NCBI GenBank assembly: GCA_016179685.1 | Contig: JACPCR010000062.1 | Span: 124,001 to 188,000 of the forward strand | Reading direction: 5' to 3' | Length of the DNA stretch: 64,000 nucleotides | Source: Planctomycetota bacterium | GTDB taxonomy: Bacteria; Planctomycetota; PUPC01; JACPCR01 | Shown here: piece by piece, positions 52,893-62,696 of the stretch | Layout of the letters: every line of letters starts with the position of its first letter | Position numbering within the stretch: position 1 is the stretch's first letter | Notes under the pieces: generated by a model | Seen by the model: the letters and a program-made list of their open reading frames with translations, nothing else | Told to the model about the DNA's origin: nothing | Databases searched by the model: none | Program-made: the position numbers and the translations under genes

Positions 52893-53978
52893 ATGAACCT
52901 CACACCCGACCTGCGTGACATCGAGACGCCCGCCCTTCTCATCGATTTGGACATTTTCGAGGCGAACCTCGAGCGGATGGCGCAATTCTTCCGAGTGCGT
53001 CCCGCCAAGTTGCGGCCCCATATCAAGACGCACAAGACCCCCCTCATTGCGCACAAGCAGCTTGCTGCCGGGGCCATCGGCATCACGTGCGCCAAGCTCG
53101 GCGAGGCGGAGGTCATGGCACACGCCGGCCTGCACGGCATCCTCCTCGCCAACCAGGTCGTCGGCGAGTCCAAAATCCGCCGCCTTGCCCAACTCGCGCG
53201 GCAGACCGACCTGATCGTGGCCGCGGACGATCCCGGCAATATCCGGGAGATCGGACGAGCCATGACGGCTGCGGGGGCACAGCTCGGTATGATCCTCGAG
53301 ATCGACGTCGGCATGAAGCGCTGCGGCGTGACGCCGGATACCCGCTGTGTCGAGCTCGCGCGGCTGGTCACCCGCACCCCCGGCCTGACCTTCCGTGGCA
53401 TCATGGGTTACGAAGGGCACATTGTCTCCAAGCTGCCCCACGAGTTCCGCATCGAGGAGTGCCGCAAGGCCAACGCCAGGCTCGTCCGGGCTCGGCGGCT
53501 CATCGAGAAGGCGGGCATTCCCGTCGAGATCGTGAGCGCGGGCGGCACGGGCACCTACGACGTCACCGGCGACAATCCCGGTATCACCGAGGTCCAGGCC
53601 GGCTCGTACGTCTTCATGGACCACGTCTACCATCGGGTGCGGCCGGAGTTTGGCATCGCCCTCAGCGTCCTCTCCACCATTATCAGCCGGCCCACGCGCC
53701 GGCGCGGCGTCATCGACGGCGGCCTCAAGACCTTCAGCCGCGGGTTCGACCTGCCCAGGGCCAAGGACTGCCCAGGGCTGAACCTCTGGTATATCAGCGA
53801 GGAGCACGGCAAGATTCGGCTCTCGGGCAAGGCCTGCGACCTCAGCGTCGGCGATAAGGTCGAGTTCTACGCCGGCCACTGCTGCGAGGCCGTGAACCTG
53901 CACGACCGCCTCTATGCCCTCCGCGGGGGCCGGCTCGAGGCCGTCTGGACCATCGCGGCCCGGGGCAAACTGGCATGA
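52893..53978 (+). CDS. D-threonine aldolase / D-serine dehydratase-like PLP enzyme
   Basis: A 361-residue fold-type III PLP enzyme (alanine-racemase-like barrel plus beta domain). The PLP lysine is K45 in RPHIKTHKTP. The barrel carries EIDVGMKRCGV and SAGGTGTYD; the C-terminal metal site is GHCCEAVNLHD, as in DSD1/D-threonine aldolase. Family members cleave or dehydrate D-hydroxy amino acids; the substrate cannot be told. The stop overlaps the ATG of the next gene by 4 bases (ATGA), so it is co-translated with rmlD. Confidence 0.88.
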   Translation: MNLTPDLRDIETPALLIDLDIFEANLERMAQFFRVRPAKLRPHIKTHKTPLIAHKQLAAGAIGITCAKLGEAEVMAHAGLHGILLANQVVGESKIRRLAQLARQTDLIVAADDPGNIREIGRAMTAAGAQLGMILEIDVGMKRCGVTPDTRCVELARLVTRTPGLTFRGIMGYEGHIVSKLPHEFRIEECRKANARLVRARRLIEKAGIPVEIVSAGGTGTYDVTGDNPGITEVQAGSYVFMDHVYHRVRPEFGIALSVLSTIISRPTRRRGVIDGGLKTFSRGFDLPRAKDCPGLNLWYISEEHGKIRLSGKACDLSVGDKVEFYAGHCCEAVNLHDRLYALRGGRLEAVWTIAARGKLA

Positions 53979-54862
53979 AAATCCTCGTCATCGGGGCGAA
54001 TGGACAACTCGGGAGCGACGTCGTCCGGGCCGCGGAGCGGGCCGGACACCAGGCCGTCCCCTTCCGGGGCCGCCACGAGCTCGACGTCACCCGGGCCGAG
54101 GAGGTGAGCCGCGCCCTGGCAGCCCACCGGCCCGATGCCGTGATGAATGCCGCGGCCCGATGCGACGTCGATGCCTGCGAGACCGATTCCGCCCGGGCAT
54201 GGGAGGTCAATGCCCTCGGCGCCCGCCACGTCGCCCAGGCCTGCCGGGACCAGGGCAGCCGCCTCCTCCACGTCAGCACCGACTACGTTTTCTCCGGCGA
54301 CAAGGATCAGCCCTATGTGGAGACCGACCTTCCTCGCCCGCTCAACACCTACGGCATCACCAAGCTCGCCGGCGAGCACTTCGCCCTTGCCTACGGCGGC
54401 CGCACGCTCGTCGTCCGCACCTCGGGCCTCTACGGCATCCAGGGCAGCCGCGAGAAGGGCGGCAATTTCGTTGAAACGATGGTCCGGCTCTCCGCCGTTC
54501 GGCCCGAAATCCGCCTCGCCTGCGATCAGGTCCTCTCCCCCACCTCTACGCGGGACCTGTCCGAGACCCTCCTGGGCCTGGCTGGCCTCGACCTCTGCGG
54601 CGTGGTCCACGTCTGTAATCGAGGCGCCTGCTCCTGGCTCGAATGGGCCACCGAGATTTTCCGCCTCCTCGGCCGGGACGTCCGGGCGTGCCCCGTACCC
54701 CTGGATTCCTTCGGACTCCAGGCCCGCCGGCCGCGTTACAGCGCCCTCGAAAGCCTCGTCTTCCCCCGCATCGGCATTCCCCCTCTCCCGCACTGGCAGG
54801 ACGCGCTCGCACGCTACCTCCGCGAGGCGCGGCATCTCCCCGACTCGGTGCTTCATTCATAA
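53975..54862 (+). CDS. rmlD: dTDP-4-dehydrorhamnose reductase
   Basis: A 295-residue extended SDR reducing dTDP-4-dehydro-L-rhamnose. Motifs: ILVIGANGQLGSDVV, HELDVTRAEEV, MNAAARCDVDACETD, VSTDYVFSGDKD and the catalytic YGITKLAGE. DQVLSPTSTRDLSET is the RmlD substrate-side signature. Other rhamnose genes (rmlA, B, C) are not in the window. It overlaps the upstream PLP-enzyme gene by 4 bases, an unusual pairing. A dispersed palindrome lies about 70 bases after the stop. Confidence 0.9.
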   Translation: MKILVIGANGQLGSDVVRAAERAGHQAVPFRGRHELDVTRAEEVSRALAAHRPDAVMNAAARCDVDACETDSARAWEVNALGARHVAQACRDQGSRLLHVSTDYVFSGDKDQPYVETDLPRPLNTYGITKLAGEHFALAYGGRTLVVRTSGLYGIQGSREKGGNFVETMVRLSAVRPEIRLACDQVLSPTSTRDLSETLLGLAGLDLCGVVHVCNRGACSWLEWATEIFRLLGRDVRACPVPLDSFGLQARRPRYSALESLVFPRIGIPPLPHWQDALARYLREARHLPDSVLHS

Positions 54863-54934
54863 TGGGTTGCCAGTCCTTGTGGAGGGCCAGACCTACTCCC
54901 TGCTAAAATCTTTCAGTTAGCTGATACCGGGGAG

Positions 54935-54956
54935 CGGAAGCGCACCCGCACTTTGG
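54935..54956. repeat. Dispersed palindrome, copy 8 (core)
   Basis: CGGAAGCGC-ACCC-GCACTTTGG with weak arms (GAGCG ... CGCTC). Core matches the family pattern; outer parts are decayed. Just upstream of the giant secreted gene. Confidence 0.5.
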
Positions 54957-54990
54957 CTGAACGCTCACGTCTCAGGAGGAGAATTGGCCC

Positions 54991-57900
54991 ATGAAAAGGT
55001 TTGAACTGCGCGTCGCGCTCTGGATCGGCCTCGGCTGTTCGCTCTGCTCTCCAGGAGGGTCGGAGACCCTAACGGGCGCTCCGGCCCTGCTCGAGGGCAA
55101 CCAGATCGGAAATCCCGGCTTCGAGTACGACTGGCATAACAACCAGGCGGAGGGCCACGCTCTGGCCTTCATGGGAGACTGGTCCTTCAATGCCTCGGAC
55201 CTCAAGCCCGATTACTGGTCCCCGACGGGCGGCTGGGCCCTCATCGAGGGCGAGGCGCACAGCGGCGAGCGATCGCTCCGACTCGACGGCGGCGCATCCG
55301 TGAGCCGAATGGTGATCAAGGCTGCGGTGAATGCGCCGCCGGGCGGCGGGGACCTGCGATGGGGCAACCCGAACGCCATGGCGATCCCGTTTGAGCCGGC
55401 AGCGCGCCTGGCGCGGACCGTCCGAGCGTCGGTCTGGTATCGAAGCCGTGGCCTGGGCGGCAAGAACCGCCTGGTCCTCGAGGTGGAATCGTGCCACGTC
55501 AAGAAAGCGGCGGCCGCCGAGGCGCCTGCGCCGGACTGGGCCCGGCTGGACCTGGAGCTGAGCCGCGCGGAGATCGAGGCCGCCCATGCCGCTGGCCAGG
55601 CCAAGGGGGTCCAGCACGGAATGGTGCTTTCCCTTCGAGTGGAGGGCGATGCGCCCGCCTCGATCGATGATGTCAGCCTTTCCGAGGACCTGACCTCCGA
55701 TCCCAATCTGGCCGTCAACCCCGGCTTCGAGGAAGTGCTGAAGTCCGTCCTGCCCCGCGGCTGGACTGGCCCGCACAAGTACACCTTTTACACCCAGCAG
55801 TACTACAAGTGGACGAGCTGGTATCACTTTTTCAGCCCGGTCCGGGGCTCGGCCGTCACCACGGACCTGGTGGCCCACAGCGGCCAGCGATCGCTCCTGA
55901 TGCAGGTCTTCCCCGGCGACGAGATGCTCATCGAGGGCGAGGCGATCAAGCTGAACCAGAAGGAGAGCGGGATCATCGAGGTGGGCGCCCATGTTCTCCT
56001 CGACCGCGTGAAGTGGATCGATATCCGGGCGCTGGACGAGAACGGCAAAGAAATCCCCTGTGTGGATGCCTTCACGGGCGGGTGGCTCGCGCCCCCGGAC
56101 GCCAACCAGTGGTATCCGAGCAACGCCGCTGCGTGGGTCTACATTCGAAAAACGTTCTTCAGGGACAAGCCTCTGGAGTCGATCCGGCCGCGGCTGTGCG
56201 CCCGCGGCTTCAATGGCGACACGAGGGATGACGCCGGCAGCCGCCCACAGGTGAACCAGGTGGGTCTGGCGTGGTGGGACGACGTGCGCGTGTGCGAGGT
56301 CACCGCCACGGAGAAGGAGCTACGCGATCGCCGTGTGGCCATCCCCCAGGAAAAGCCGAAGGAGCCGCAAGGGGTGATGCTGCAGGAGCTGGACCTGGGT
56401 GATCGCCTTTATGGTGACAACACGGCCACGATGACGCTCCACAATCCCACAGGACGTGCGAAAGAGGTCGAGGTCTCGCTTGCTCTTCTCGACGCCGGCG
56501 GCGCGGCCGGTGAGGCTTCCAGGGCCCGCGCGGCCGTAGCCGCGCACGGAGCAGCGACGGTCCGGCTGCCCTACCGGCTGGCCGCCCCCCAGATGCGGGG
56601 GCGCTGGTCGGACCAGGGCCGCCTGCAACTCGAGGTGGCCGCCGGGCGCGATCTCCGCTCCCTGTCCCTGGCCTACAACACCTGGCCGGTCATCGTCGAC
56701 GTGGATTTCAGCCGGCACTACCCGACGCCCGACGAGAATCCGCAGGTGGTCGCGATCAACCTCGGCGTGGCCCGAGACACCCTGGTCAAGACCCGCGTCC
56801 TGCTCCTCGAGACTTGCCGACGACGAGACGGCCAGGTCGTGGAGACCGTCCGGATCGATGACCTGGCCAAGGCTCTCGCCGACACGCGGGCCAACCTCGC
56901 GGCGCTCGGCCAGCCGCAGTTCGGCACGCCCAGCCCTGCGGCCACGGCCGATCGCCGGAATCTCCTGGCTCTGCAACTCGACTTGAGCCGGCTGCCGGTG
57001 CACCCCTTCGATCACCCCGTACGCGATCACGTCTTGCGTGTCCGGGGCCTGGACGCCGCGGGTCAGGAGCTGTTCAGCGACACGAGCCAGCCTTTCGGCC
57101 GCGTACAGCCCAACAGCGAGGTTCTGCCGAAGATCACGAAGACCGAGGTGCGCGAGGACGGGGCGGTCCTGATCAACGGCCAGCCGGTCTTCCTGATGGC
57201 CGGCAACGGCTACACGCAGGGCCAGTACGCCCTCGGGCCGGCTCAGATCAAGAAGCAGGGCTTCAACTGCGTCCGCTGGGTCGAGAACGTCGATGGTGTG
57301 GCCGTCAACTGGCAGGACAATTTGTATTCTCTGGAGACCATGGTCCGCGGCGCAGAGGCCACCGAGGCCAACGTGCGGCAGAAGCTGGCCGAGGGGAAGC
57401 TCGACGGCGCTGTGACCCTGGCCCAGTACTACGAGCACAGCAGCGTGCATGAAGACGCCAAAGCCGTCGAGGCGGACCATGCCTACACGCGCCTGGCCAA
57501 TAGCGTGGCCCAGCGCATCAGCAACTGGGGCGGCGGCGGGGCTCATAACGTCTACACCGTGGAGAAGGTGTTCGACGCCTATGACAGCTTCGGCCTGGAG
57601 AACGAACCGTTTGGCCCGCCCCGCGGCGGCTACGAGCTGGCACCCGTCCTGCGCCGGGGGCGCAAGGCCTGGTTTCACCTGCCCCAGAGCTACCCGGTCA
57701 CGCCGTTCGAGCAGTTCCGTTTCGACCAGTATGCAATGGTCCTCCAGGGCGGCCGCGGCTTCAGCACGATCCACGGATTGGGCGACCCCTCCCTCATGCG
57801 TGGGATCACGGGCGAAATCCGGGCCTTGAGCCCGGCCATCTTCTCACTCGACGGAGGCGATACCCGCACCGCGGTCTCCCCCGACCTCTGGTGGATGCAG

Positions 57901-58839
57901 CGCCGCGTCGGCAATACGGTCACCCTCATCGCCCTGTCGAAGCCGGCCGTGGAGATCGGCCGGTGGACCTGGCGTGAGGACCCGGCAGCACCGGACCGGA
58001 TGGCCCACACGGGCGTGAGCGAGTTCTCCCCGGTTTCCACGCCCGACGGTCTCCGTCTTCACGGCTTCCGCGAGGCGAAGCCGGTGATGGTGGAGAAGGG
58101 GGACCGGCTGGTCCAGTACGTGTGGCTGGATCGGGGGACCGCGCCCGCGAGCATCGCCTGGGGCGTGCGCGGCGACGGCAAGTGGGATTTCAATGCCCAC
58201 TACGGCAAGCCCTTCGACTTCAACAAGTGGCGCGCCGAGTGGATTCATTTCTGGCTCGGAGGCGAATTGCTGTCCGGCACCTGGATGATCGGATGGCAGT
58301 ACACGGACCAGACCCGCGACTGGTTCGCCGACCACATTCTGAATGCAGGGGCGTTCAAGACCAGCGGCCCCTTGCCTGAGCAGGGGAAGTGGGCGCGGCT
58401 CGAGATTTCCGCCGATGAGATCGGGCTCGCCGGCAAGCAGGTTGATGGCTTCCTCTTCCTGGCCAGGGAGGGCGAGGCCTGGTGGGCGCACAGTGCGATC
58501 GCGCGGGGCGACCGAGAGAAGGTCTTCTGCGGCCGAAGCCTGGGCCCCTCGAGGGAAGAGCTGGCCGCCGTGCGCTTCTCGGTCCCCTGGGCGGCGGACG
58601 GCATCCGTGTCAAAGTCCTGTTCGAAGAGCGCGACCTGGCCGTGAAGGACGGCGGCTTCACCGACGATTTCCGAGGCATCGACACCTATCAGGCCATCCG
58701 CGGAGGGGCGGTCGGCGACGCCATCGGGTGGCATCCCCTTGGAACGGCCGTCAAGGGCCAGACCCTGGGCTACCTTCCTCCGAGCGGGCCGGCCGATGTG
58801 TTCATTTATGAAATCAACCTTGGCGGTGAGGCGAAGTAG
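54991..58839 (+). CDS. Giant secreted carbohydrate-type protein, paralogue B
   Basis: A 1282-residue exported protein (signal MKRFELRVALWIGLGCSLCSPGGS). It opens with beta-sandwich modules (NPGFEYDW; later NPGFEEVL, YYKWTSWYHFF, QKESGIIEVGA, ARGFNGDTRDD, WWDDVRVCEV). An Ig-like part follows from LDLGDRLYGDN. Then a likely TIM barrel: LINGQPVFLMAGNGYTQG, GFNCVRWVENVD, TLAQYYEHS, RKAWFHLPQSYPVTP, GGRGFSTIHGLGDPSL, and a beta-rich end (DFNAHYGKPFDFNKWR). The order of parts and many words repeat the 29022-33080 protein. AGGAGGAG precedes the ATG. No GH family recognised. Confidence 0.75.
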   Translation: MKRFELRVALWIGLGCSLCSPGGSETLTGAPALLEGNQIGNPGFEYDWHNNQAEGHALAFMGDWSFNASDLKPDYWSPTGGWALIEGEAHSGERSLRLDGGASVSRMVIKAAVNAPPGGGDLRWGNPNAMAIPFEPAARLARTVRASVWYRSRGLGGKNRLVLEVESCHVKKAAAAEAPAPDWARLDLELSRAEIEAAHAAGQAKGVQHGMVLSLRVEGDAPASIDDVSLSEDLTSDPNLAVNPGFEEVLKSVLPRGWTGPHKYTFYTQQYYKWTSWYHFFSPVRGSAVTTDLVAHSGQRSLLMQVFPGDEMLIEGEAIKLNQKESGIIEVGAHVLLDRVKWIDIRALDENGKEIPCVDAFTGGWLAPPDANQWYPSNAAAWVYIRKTFFRDKPLESIRPRLCARGFNGDTRDDAGSRPQVNQVGLAWWDDVRVCEVTATEKELRDRRVAIPQEKPKEPQGVMLQELDLGDRLYGDNTATMTLHNPTGRAKEVEVSLALLDAGGAAGEASRARAAVAAHGAATVRLPYRLAAPQMRGRWSDQGRLQLEVAAGRDLRSLSLAYNTWPVIVDVDFSRHYPTPDENPQVVAINLGVARDTLVKTRVLLLETCRRRDGQVVETVRIDDLAKALADTRANLAALGQPQFGTPSPAATADRRNLLALQLDLSRLPVHPFDHPVRDHVLRVRGLDAAGQELFSDTSQPFGRVQPNSEVLPKITKTEVREDGAVLINGQPVFLMAGNGYTQGQYALGPAQIKKQGFNCVRWVENVDGVAVNWQDNLYSLETMVRGAEATEANVRQKLAEGKLDGAVTLAQYYEHSSVHEDAKAVEADHAYTRLANSVAQRISNWGGGGAHNVYTVEKVFDAYDSFGLENEPFGPPRGGYELAPVLRRGRKAWFHLPQSYPVTPFEQFRFDQYAMVLQGGRGFSTIHGLGDPSLMRGITGEIRALSPAIFSLDGGDTRTAVSPDLWWMQRRVGNTVTLIALSKPAVEIGRWTWREDPAAPDRMAHTGVSEFSPVSTPDGLRLHGFREAKPVMVEKGDRLVQYVWLDRGTAPASIAWGVRGDGKWDFNAHYGKPFDFNKWRAEWIHFWLGGELLSGTWMIGWQYTDQTRDWFADHILNAGAFKTSGPLPEQGKWARLEISADEIGLAGKQVDGFLFLAREGEAWWAHSAIARGDREKVFCGRSLGPSREELAAVRFSVPWAADGIRVKVLFEERDLAVKDGGFTDDFRGIDTYQAIRGGAVGDAIGWHPLGTAVKGQTLGYLPPSGPADVFIYEINLGGEAK

Positions 58840-59042
58840 GAACGTTTGTCGAAGGGCAAAAGTGAAGCATCTACAATAACCTCCACGTGCTTGGAGGGTC
58901 AGGCCATGAAAGCTGCGGAAGTGCTCGTTGAACCTTTGGTCGCCGGTGACTGCCTTTCGCGTGATGAATTCCTTGTTCGATGAATTGGTTGCTTCAAGGG
59001 AAAGGTCAATTTAACCCGCGTTGATAGCCGTGGAATGGGGCC

Positions 59043-62000
59043 ATGCTGAAACACCGTGCAGTGGTTCTGGCCGCGCTTGCCCTGTGGTTTCAGGGACGGC
59101 CCCCGATGGCCCAGGCCAAGGAGCATGAGGCCTTTGCCGTGGCCCCGGTGAAACGGGACCTCGAACTCGGGGTCAGCCCCGTTCAATATGTCCCCGTCGG
59201 ATCGTTCGGTGAATCGTGGGACACGGAGACCTCGCGGGACGGCAAGCGACTCTATGAGGCCAGCGGGGCGGGCGGCCTGTCGATCTTCGATATCTCGGAC
59301 GCCACGTCCCACCGGTGCGTCGGCCGCTACGTCACTGGCGGAATCCAGTTTCGCACTCTCGGGCGGGAGTGGATACTTGACCACACGCGCGAGGCGCGGG
59401 CCGTGCGATGGGTGGACGGGCGGATTCGGCTCTATACCCACAGTCTGGGCTACGATGTCGATCACTGGAAAGAGATGGTCCTCGACCTGCAGGATGAGGC
59501 GACGCCCCGGCTCCTCTTCGAGCGGTTCGTGCCGCGCCCGCCGGACCGGGCGAATCCCGGCAAACAGAAACTTGAACCGAGGCTGGCATCCCGAGCTTCG
59601 GGCCTGCTTTTGCACGAGGGCAACCTGTACCTGTTGACTTCCGGAAGTCGGGGCGCCCTTTCCTCCCATCCGATCCGCGGGGACGGGAGGCTCGAGGAGA
59701 TGCCTGTTCCAGCGCCCTTGAGGACATCGACCCTGCACGCGACGGATTCGACCGTGGACGTAACGGTCGTCCTTGGTCTTGCATCGGAGCGAGAACGATT
59801 TCCCTTCTGCCGCGTGACCTATTCGCTATCTGTCCCGGGGGCAGATGGCGACGTCCTGGAACGATGGTCGCATCCTCCTGTGGGGGCAGAAATGGCGGTC
59901 CTGGTGGACGGGAAGGCCTATGCCGCGGTTGCGGGCGTGGGGCTGGGAATCCTGGACGTGGCCCAGCCCGGGGAGTCCCGGTGGCTCGGACGGTTTTCGC
60001 CCCCGCTTCCCACGTCGATGTGCGCGGGGCCGCTGGACCGGGAGCGCGACACGCCCATAGCTGTCGCCCTCGTGGGGCATATGGCGTACCTCGCCAACGG
60101 CCGCAGCGGGCTCTTCGCCGTGGACGTGACGAGCCCGTCCGAGCCGAAGCTGAAGGGGCACTTCTGGGACCGGGACACGGGCCGGATGGTGGCGGCCCGG
60201 ATGGTCGTGGACAACGATACGCTCTACCTCTGCGACTGGGACAACGGAGTGGTCGTGCTGGATATTTCGGGCGACGGTGTTCCCCGGAAAAAAGCGCTTT
60301 ATCACACGGCCCAGGCCTTCAGCGCCTTCGTGGACGGTGATCGACTCTGGGTGGCGAACGGCGGTTACGGCCTGGTCTGCATGGACAAGAGGAACGGGCG
60401 CGTACTCGCTGAGTACCGCGACGGGGAGGGCTACGTTCAGGACGTGGTCGCCAGGGGTGACCTCATTTATACCGCGGAAGGCTGGCGCGTGGGTGTTTAC
60501 GAGGTTCGTCCGGCCCGGGCTGGCCGACCGGCCGCGTTTACCTTCCACGGGAAGGGGAAGCAGAAGCCGCTGAAGACGGCGCGGGGCACACGGGTGACGG
60601 CAGGTGACGTGCCGGCACTCTACGGGAAGGATTTCGCCGTCAAGGTCGACGGGGTGGACGTATGCAGCGAGGCCTACCCGGGCACCGCTATGAGATTCGG
60701 CCCGGTGTGGCAGGACCTGTCGGACGAGGCGGGGTGGCCGGACATCCCGGTGAAGCCGATGTCGCTGGCGATCGATCCGGCTCTGGGACGATTCAAGTTC
60801 AGTGAAGGTCGGCGCGCGGGCTCGAGGCTGCTCGGGGTGCAGAAGCTCCACATGGCGATGCCCACCCAGCTTCGAGTGAAGGGGAATTATGCCTATTTCG
60901 GAGCTGAAGAGGGCCTGAATCTCTGGATCATCGACGTCTCGAACGCGGCGAAACCGCGGCTCGCCGGAAACGCCTGCACCGGCGGCTTCACCAAGAGTAT
61001 CGACGTCGAGGGTCCCTATGCGGTGGCTTCCAACGGGATGGGGCAGGTGACCCTGTTCAACATCTCAGACCCTGCCCGGCCGGAGGTGGTGAGTTATCTC
61101 CAGATTCCGGGCGCCTACTGGCCGGAGCTGGATGGCCAGCGGCTCTACGTGGCCGGGGGCGGGCAGATGTGCGCCTTCGACGTATCGGACGTGGCCCATC
61201 CTCGCCCGTTGGGGAAGCCGATTCCCGGCACGAGGGTGGTGGCGGAGGGCGGCCTGGTCTATTTGCAGAACGGTGCGGAACTGGAGGTCTGGGATTGGAC
61301 GGACGCGGACTCGCCGAAGAGCCTGTGGAAAAGGAGGGGCGTGGCTCACATCCTGGCGCACGGCCGGCATCTTGGCCTCTTGGGCGCAGGCCGGTGGACG
61401 CTGATGGACTTCACGGACCCCGCCGGGCCGAAGGAAGTCCAATCCTTCGAGGCGCCGGTATCCGACTTCGATTGGGATGACACCCGCCTGTATGTGGCCT
61501 CGGGCAGAGACATTCACATCTTCTCGAGGGCGGAAGGCCGAGAGGTCGACCGGATACCGGGGCGGGACCGGCCGGTGACGCTGGGCTTCGGGGGCGGCGA
61601 GTTCGGCTACCTGGGCGTCCGCGTGCAGGGTGATCGCCTGTATGCACGGGACATCAAGGTCGGACTGGTCATTTTCGACATCCGAGAACCGGCGACCCCG
61701 AAGAAGCTGTCGGAGTTCCTGGTCCTGGGCGGGGATTTCACCGGGATCGCCTATGATGCCGCCCGCCGCCTCGCTTACACCGGCAACAACTGGGGCGGAT
61801 TCCACGCGGTGGACCTGGCCGATCCGGCGAAGCCAGAAATCCTGGCCTGGCATCAATTCGAGGGGGTTTGCGGGCCCACCCTCTTCGAGAACTGGCTTTA
61901 TGCGGGGAACAACAACGGGGGATTGTGCATCGTTGATGTATCGAAACCGGTGGAAGCTCGTCTTGTCGGGCGTTTCCCTTCTGGCCTTGGCGGCGGCGAC

Positions 62001-62696
62001 CCGCGTCTCGGCGGGGCCAACTTCAGTTTTCGGCGTGGGAATCTTCTCTATCTGCCGCACCGCTGCACGGTACTGGACGTGACGGACCCTGCAATGCCGC
62101 GCCTCGTGGGCCGGCTGGTGGAAGATGACCTTCTTTATACGCTGTGCGTCCACGGGGACTACGCCTACCTCGGCGGAAGCCCGAATTTCAAGATTGTGGA
62201 CGTCCGCGATCCGGCCAACCCGAAAGAGTTGAGCCGACTGACCCTCGAGGCCTACCCGCAGCAGGGCTGGGGCGGGTACTACTTCGGCCGCGGCATCGCC
62301 TACCGCAACGAGAGGGTCTACGTATTGAACCGGGCGGAATTCCTGGTGCTGGACGTCGGAGACAGGACAAACCCGCGCATTCTGAGCCGGGTGGAATTAC
62401 CCGGATTCTGCAGCGACCTGGACCTGATGGGCGACTATGCCTATGTCGCCGGCTACTATGACGGCCTGCACGTCCTGGATATTTCGGACCCGGCCCGGCC
62501 CATGCTGGTCGACCATTTCCAGCAGGGCGTTTACTACGACAAGGCCGGTTGGGACAACGTGGCGTGTTACCAGTCGGTGGTGGTGACCCCGGACTATGCC
62601 CTACTGACAGAGTACTATTCCGGGCTGACGGTGGTGCAAGTGCCTTATAGCTCGCAGTCGCCACGGGGCCGCGTGACGGTCGAATGCCGCCAATGA
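59043..62696 (+). CDS. Secreted LVIVD-repeat beta-propeller protein
   Basis: A 1217-residue exported protein (signal MLKHRAVVLAALALWFQGRPPMAQA). It is built almost wholly of LVIVD-type blades, each with a V-D/I-S-D-P core: SIFDISDATS, GILDVAQPGES, AVDVTSPSEP, LWIIDVSNAAKP, CAFDVSDVAHP, VIFDIREPATP, CIVDVSKPVEA, TVLDVTDPAMP, FKIVDVRDPANP, LVLDVGDRTNP, HVLDISDPARP. I count at least eleven. A middle section (about 480-610) departs from the pattern. Such propellers occur in surface proteins; no enzyme role is known. Start ATG 59043 has no strong ribosome site. Confidence 0.85.
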   Translation: MLKHRAVVLAALALWFQGRPPMAQAKEHEAFAVAPVKRDLELGVSPVQYVPVGSFGESWDTETSRDGKRLYEASGAGGLSIFDISDATSHRCVGRYVTGGIQFRTLGREWILDHTREARAVRWVDGRIRLYTHSLGYDVDHWKEMVLDLQDEATPRLLFERFVPRPPDRANPGKQKLEPRLASRASGLLLHEGNLYLLTSGSRGALSSHPIRGDGRLEEMPVPAPLRTSTLHATDSTVDVTVVLGLASERERFPFCRVTYSLSVPGADGDVLERWSHPPVGAEMAVLVDGKAYAAVAGVGLGILDVAQPGESRWLGRFSPPLPTSMCAGPLDRERDTPIAVALVGHMAYLANGRSGLFAVDVTSPSEPKLKGHFWDRDTGRMVAARMVVDNDTLYLCDWDNGVVVLDISGDGVPRKKALYHTAQAFSAFVDGDRLWVANGGYGLVCMDKRNGRVLAEYRDGEGYVQDVVARGDLIYTAEGWRVGVYEVRPARAGRPAAFTFHGKGKQKPLKTARGTRVTAGDVPALYGKDFAVKVDGVDVCSEAYPGTAMRFGPVWQDLSDEAGWPDIPVKPMSLAIDPALGRFKFSEGRRAGSRLLGVQKLHMAMPTQLRVKGNYAYFGAEEGLNLWIIDVSNAAKPRLAGNACTGGFTKSIDVEGPYAVASNGMGQVTLFNISDPARPEVVSYLQIPGAYWPELDGQRLYVAGGGQMCAFDVSDVAHPRPLGKPIPGTRVVAEGGLVYLQNGAELEVWDWTDADSPKSLWKRRGVAHILAHGRHLGLLGAGRWTLMDFTDPAGPKEVQSFEAPVSDFDWDDTRLYVASGRDIHIFSRAEGREVDRIPGRDRPVTLGFGGGEFGYLGVRVQGDRLYARDIKVGLVIFDIREPATPKKLSEFLVLGGDFTGIAYDAARRLAYTGNNWGGFHAVDLADPAKPEILAWHQFEGVCGPTLFENWLYAGNNNGGLCIVDVSKPVEARLVGRFPSGLGGGDPRLGGANFSFRRGNLLYLPHRCTVLDVTDPAMPRLVGRLVEDDLLYTLCVHGDYAYLGGSPNFKIVDVRDPANPKELSRLTLEAYPQQGWGGYYFGRGIAYRNERVYVLNRAEFLVLDVGDRTNPRILSRVELPGFCSDLDLMGDYAYVAGYYDGLHVLDISDPARPMLVDHFQQGVYYDKAGWDNVACYQSVVVTPDYALLTEYYSGLTVVQVPYSSQSPRGRVTVECRQ

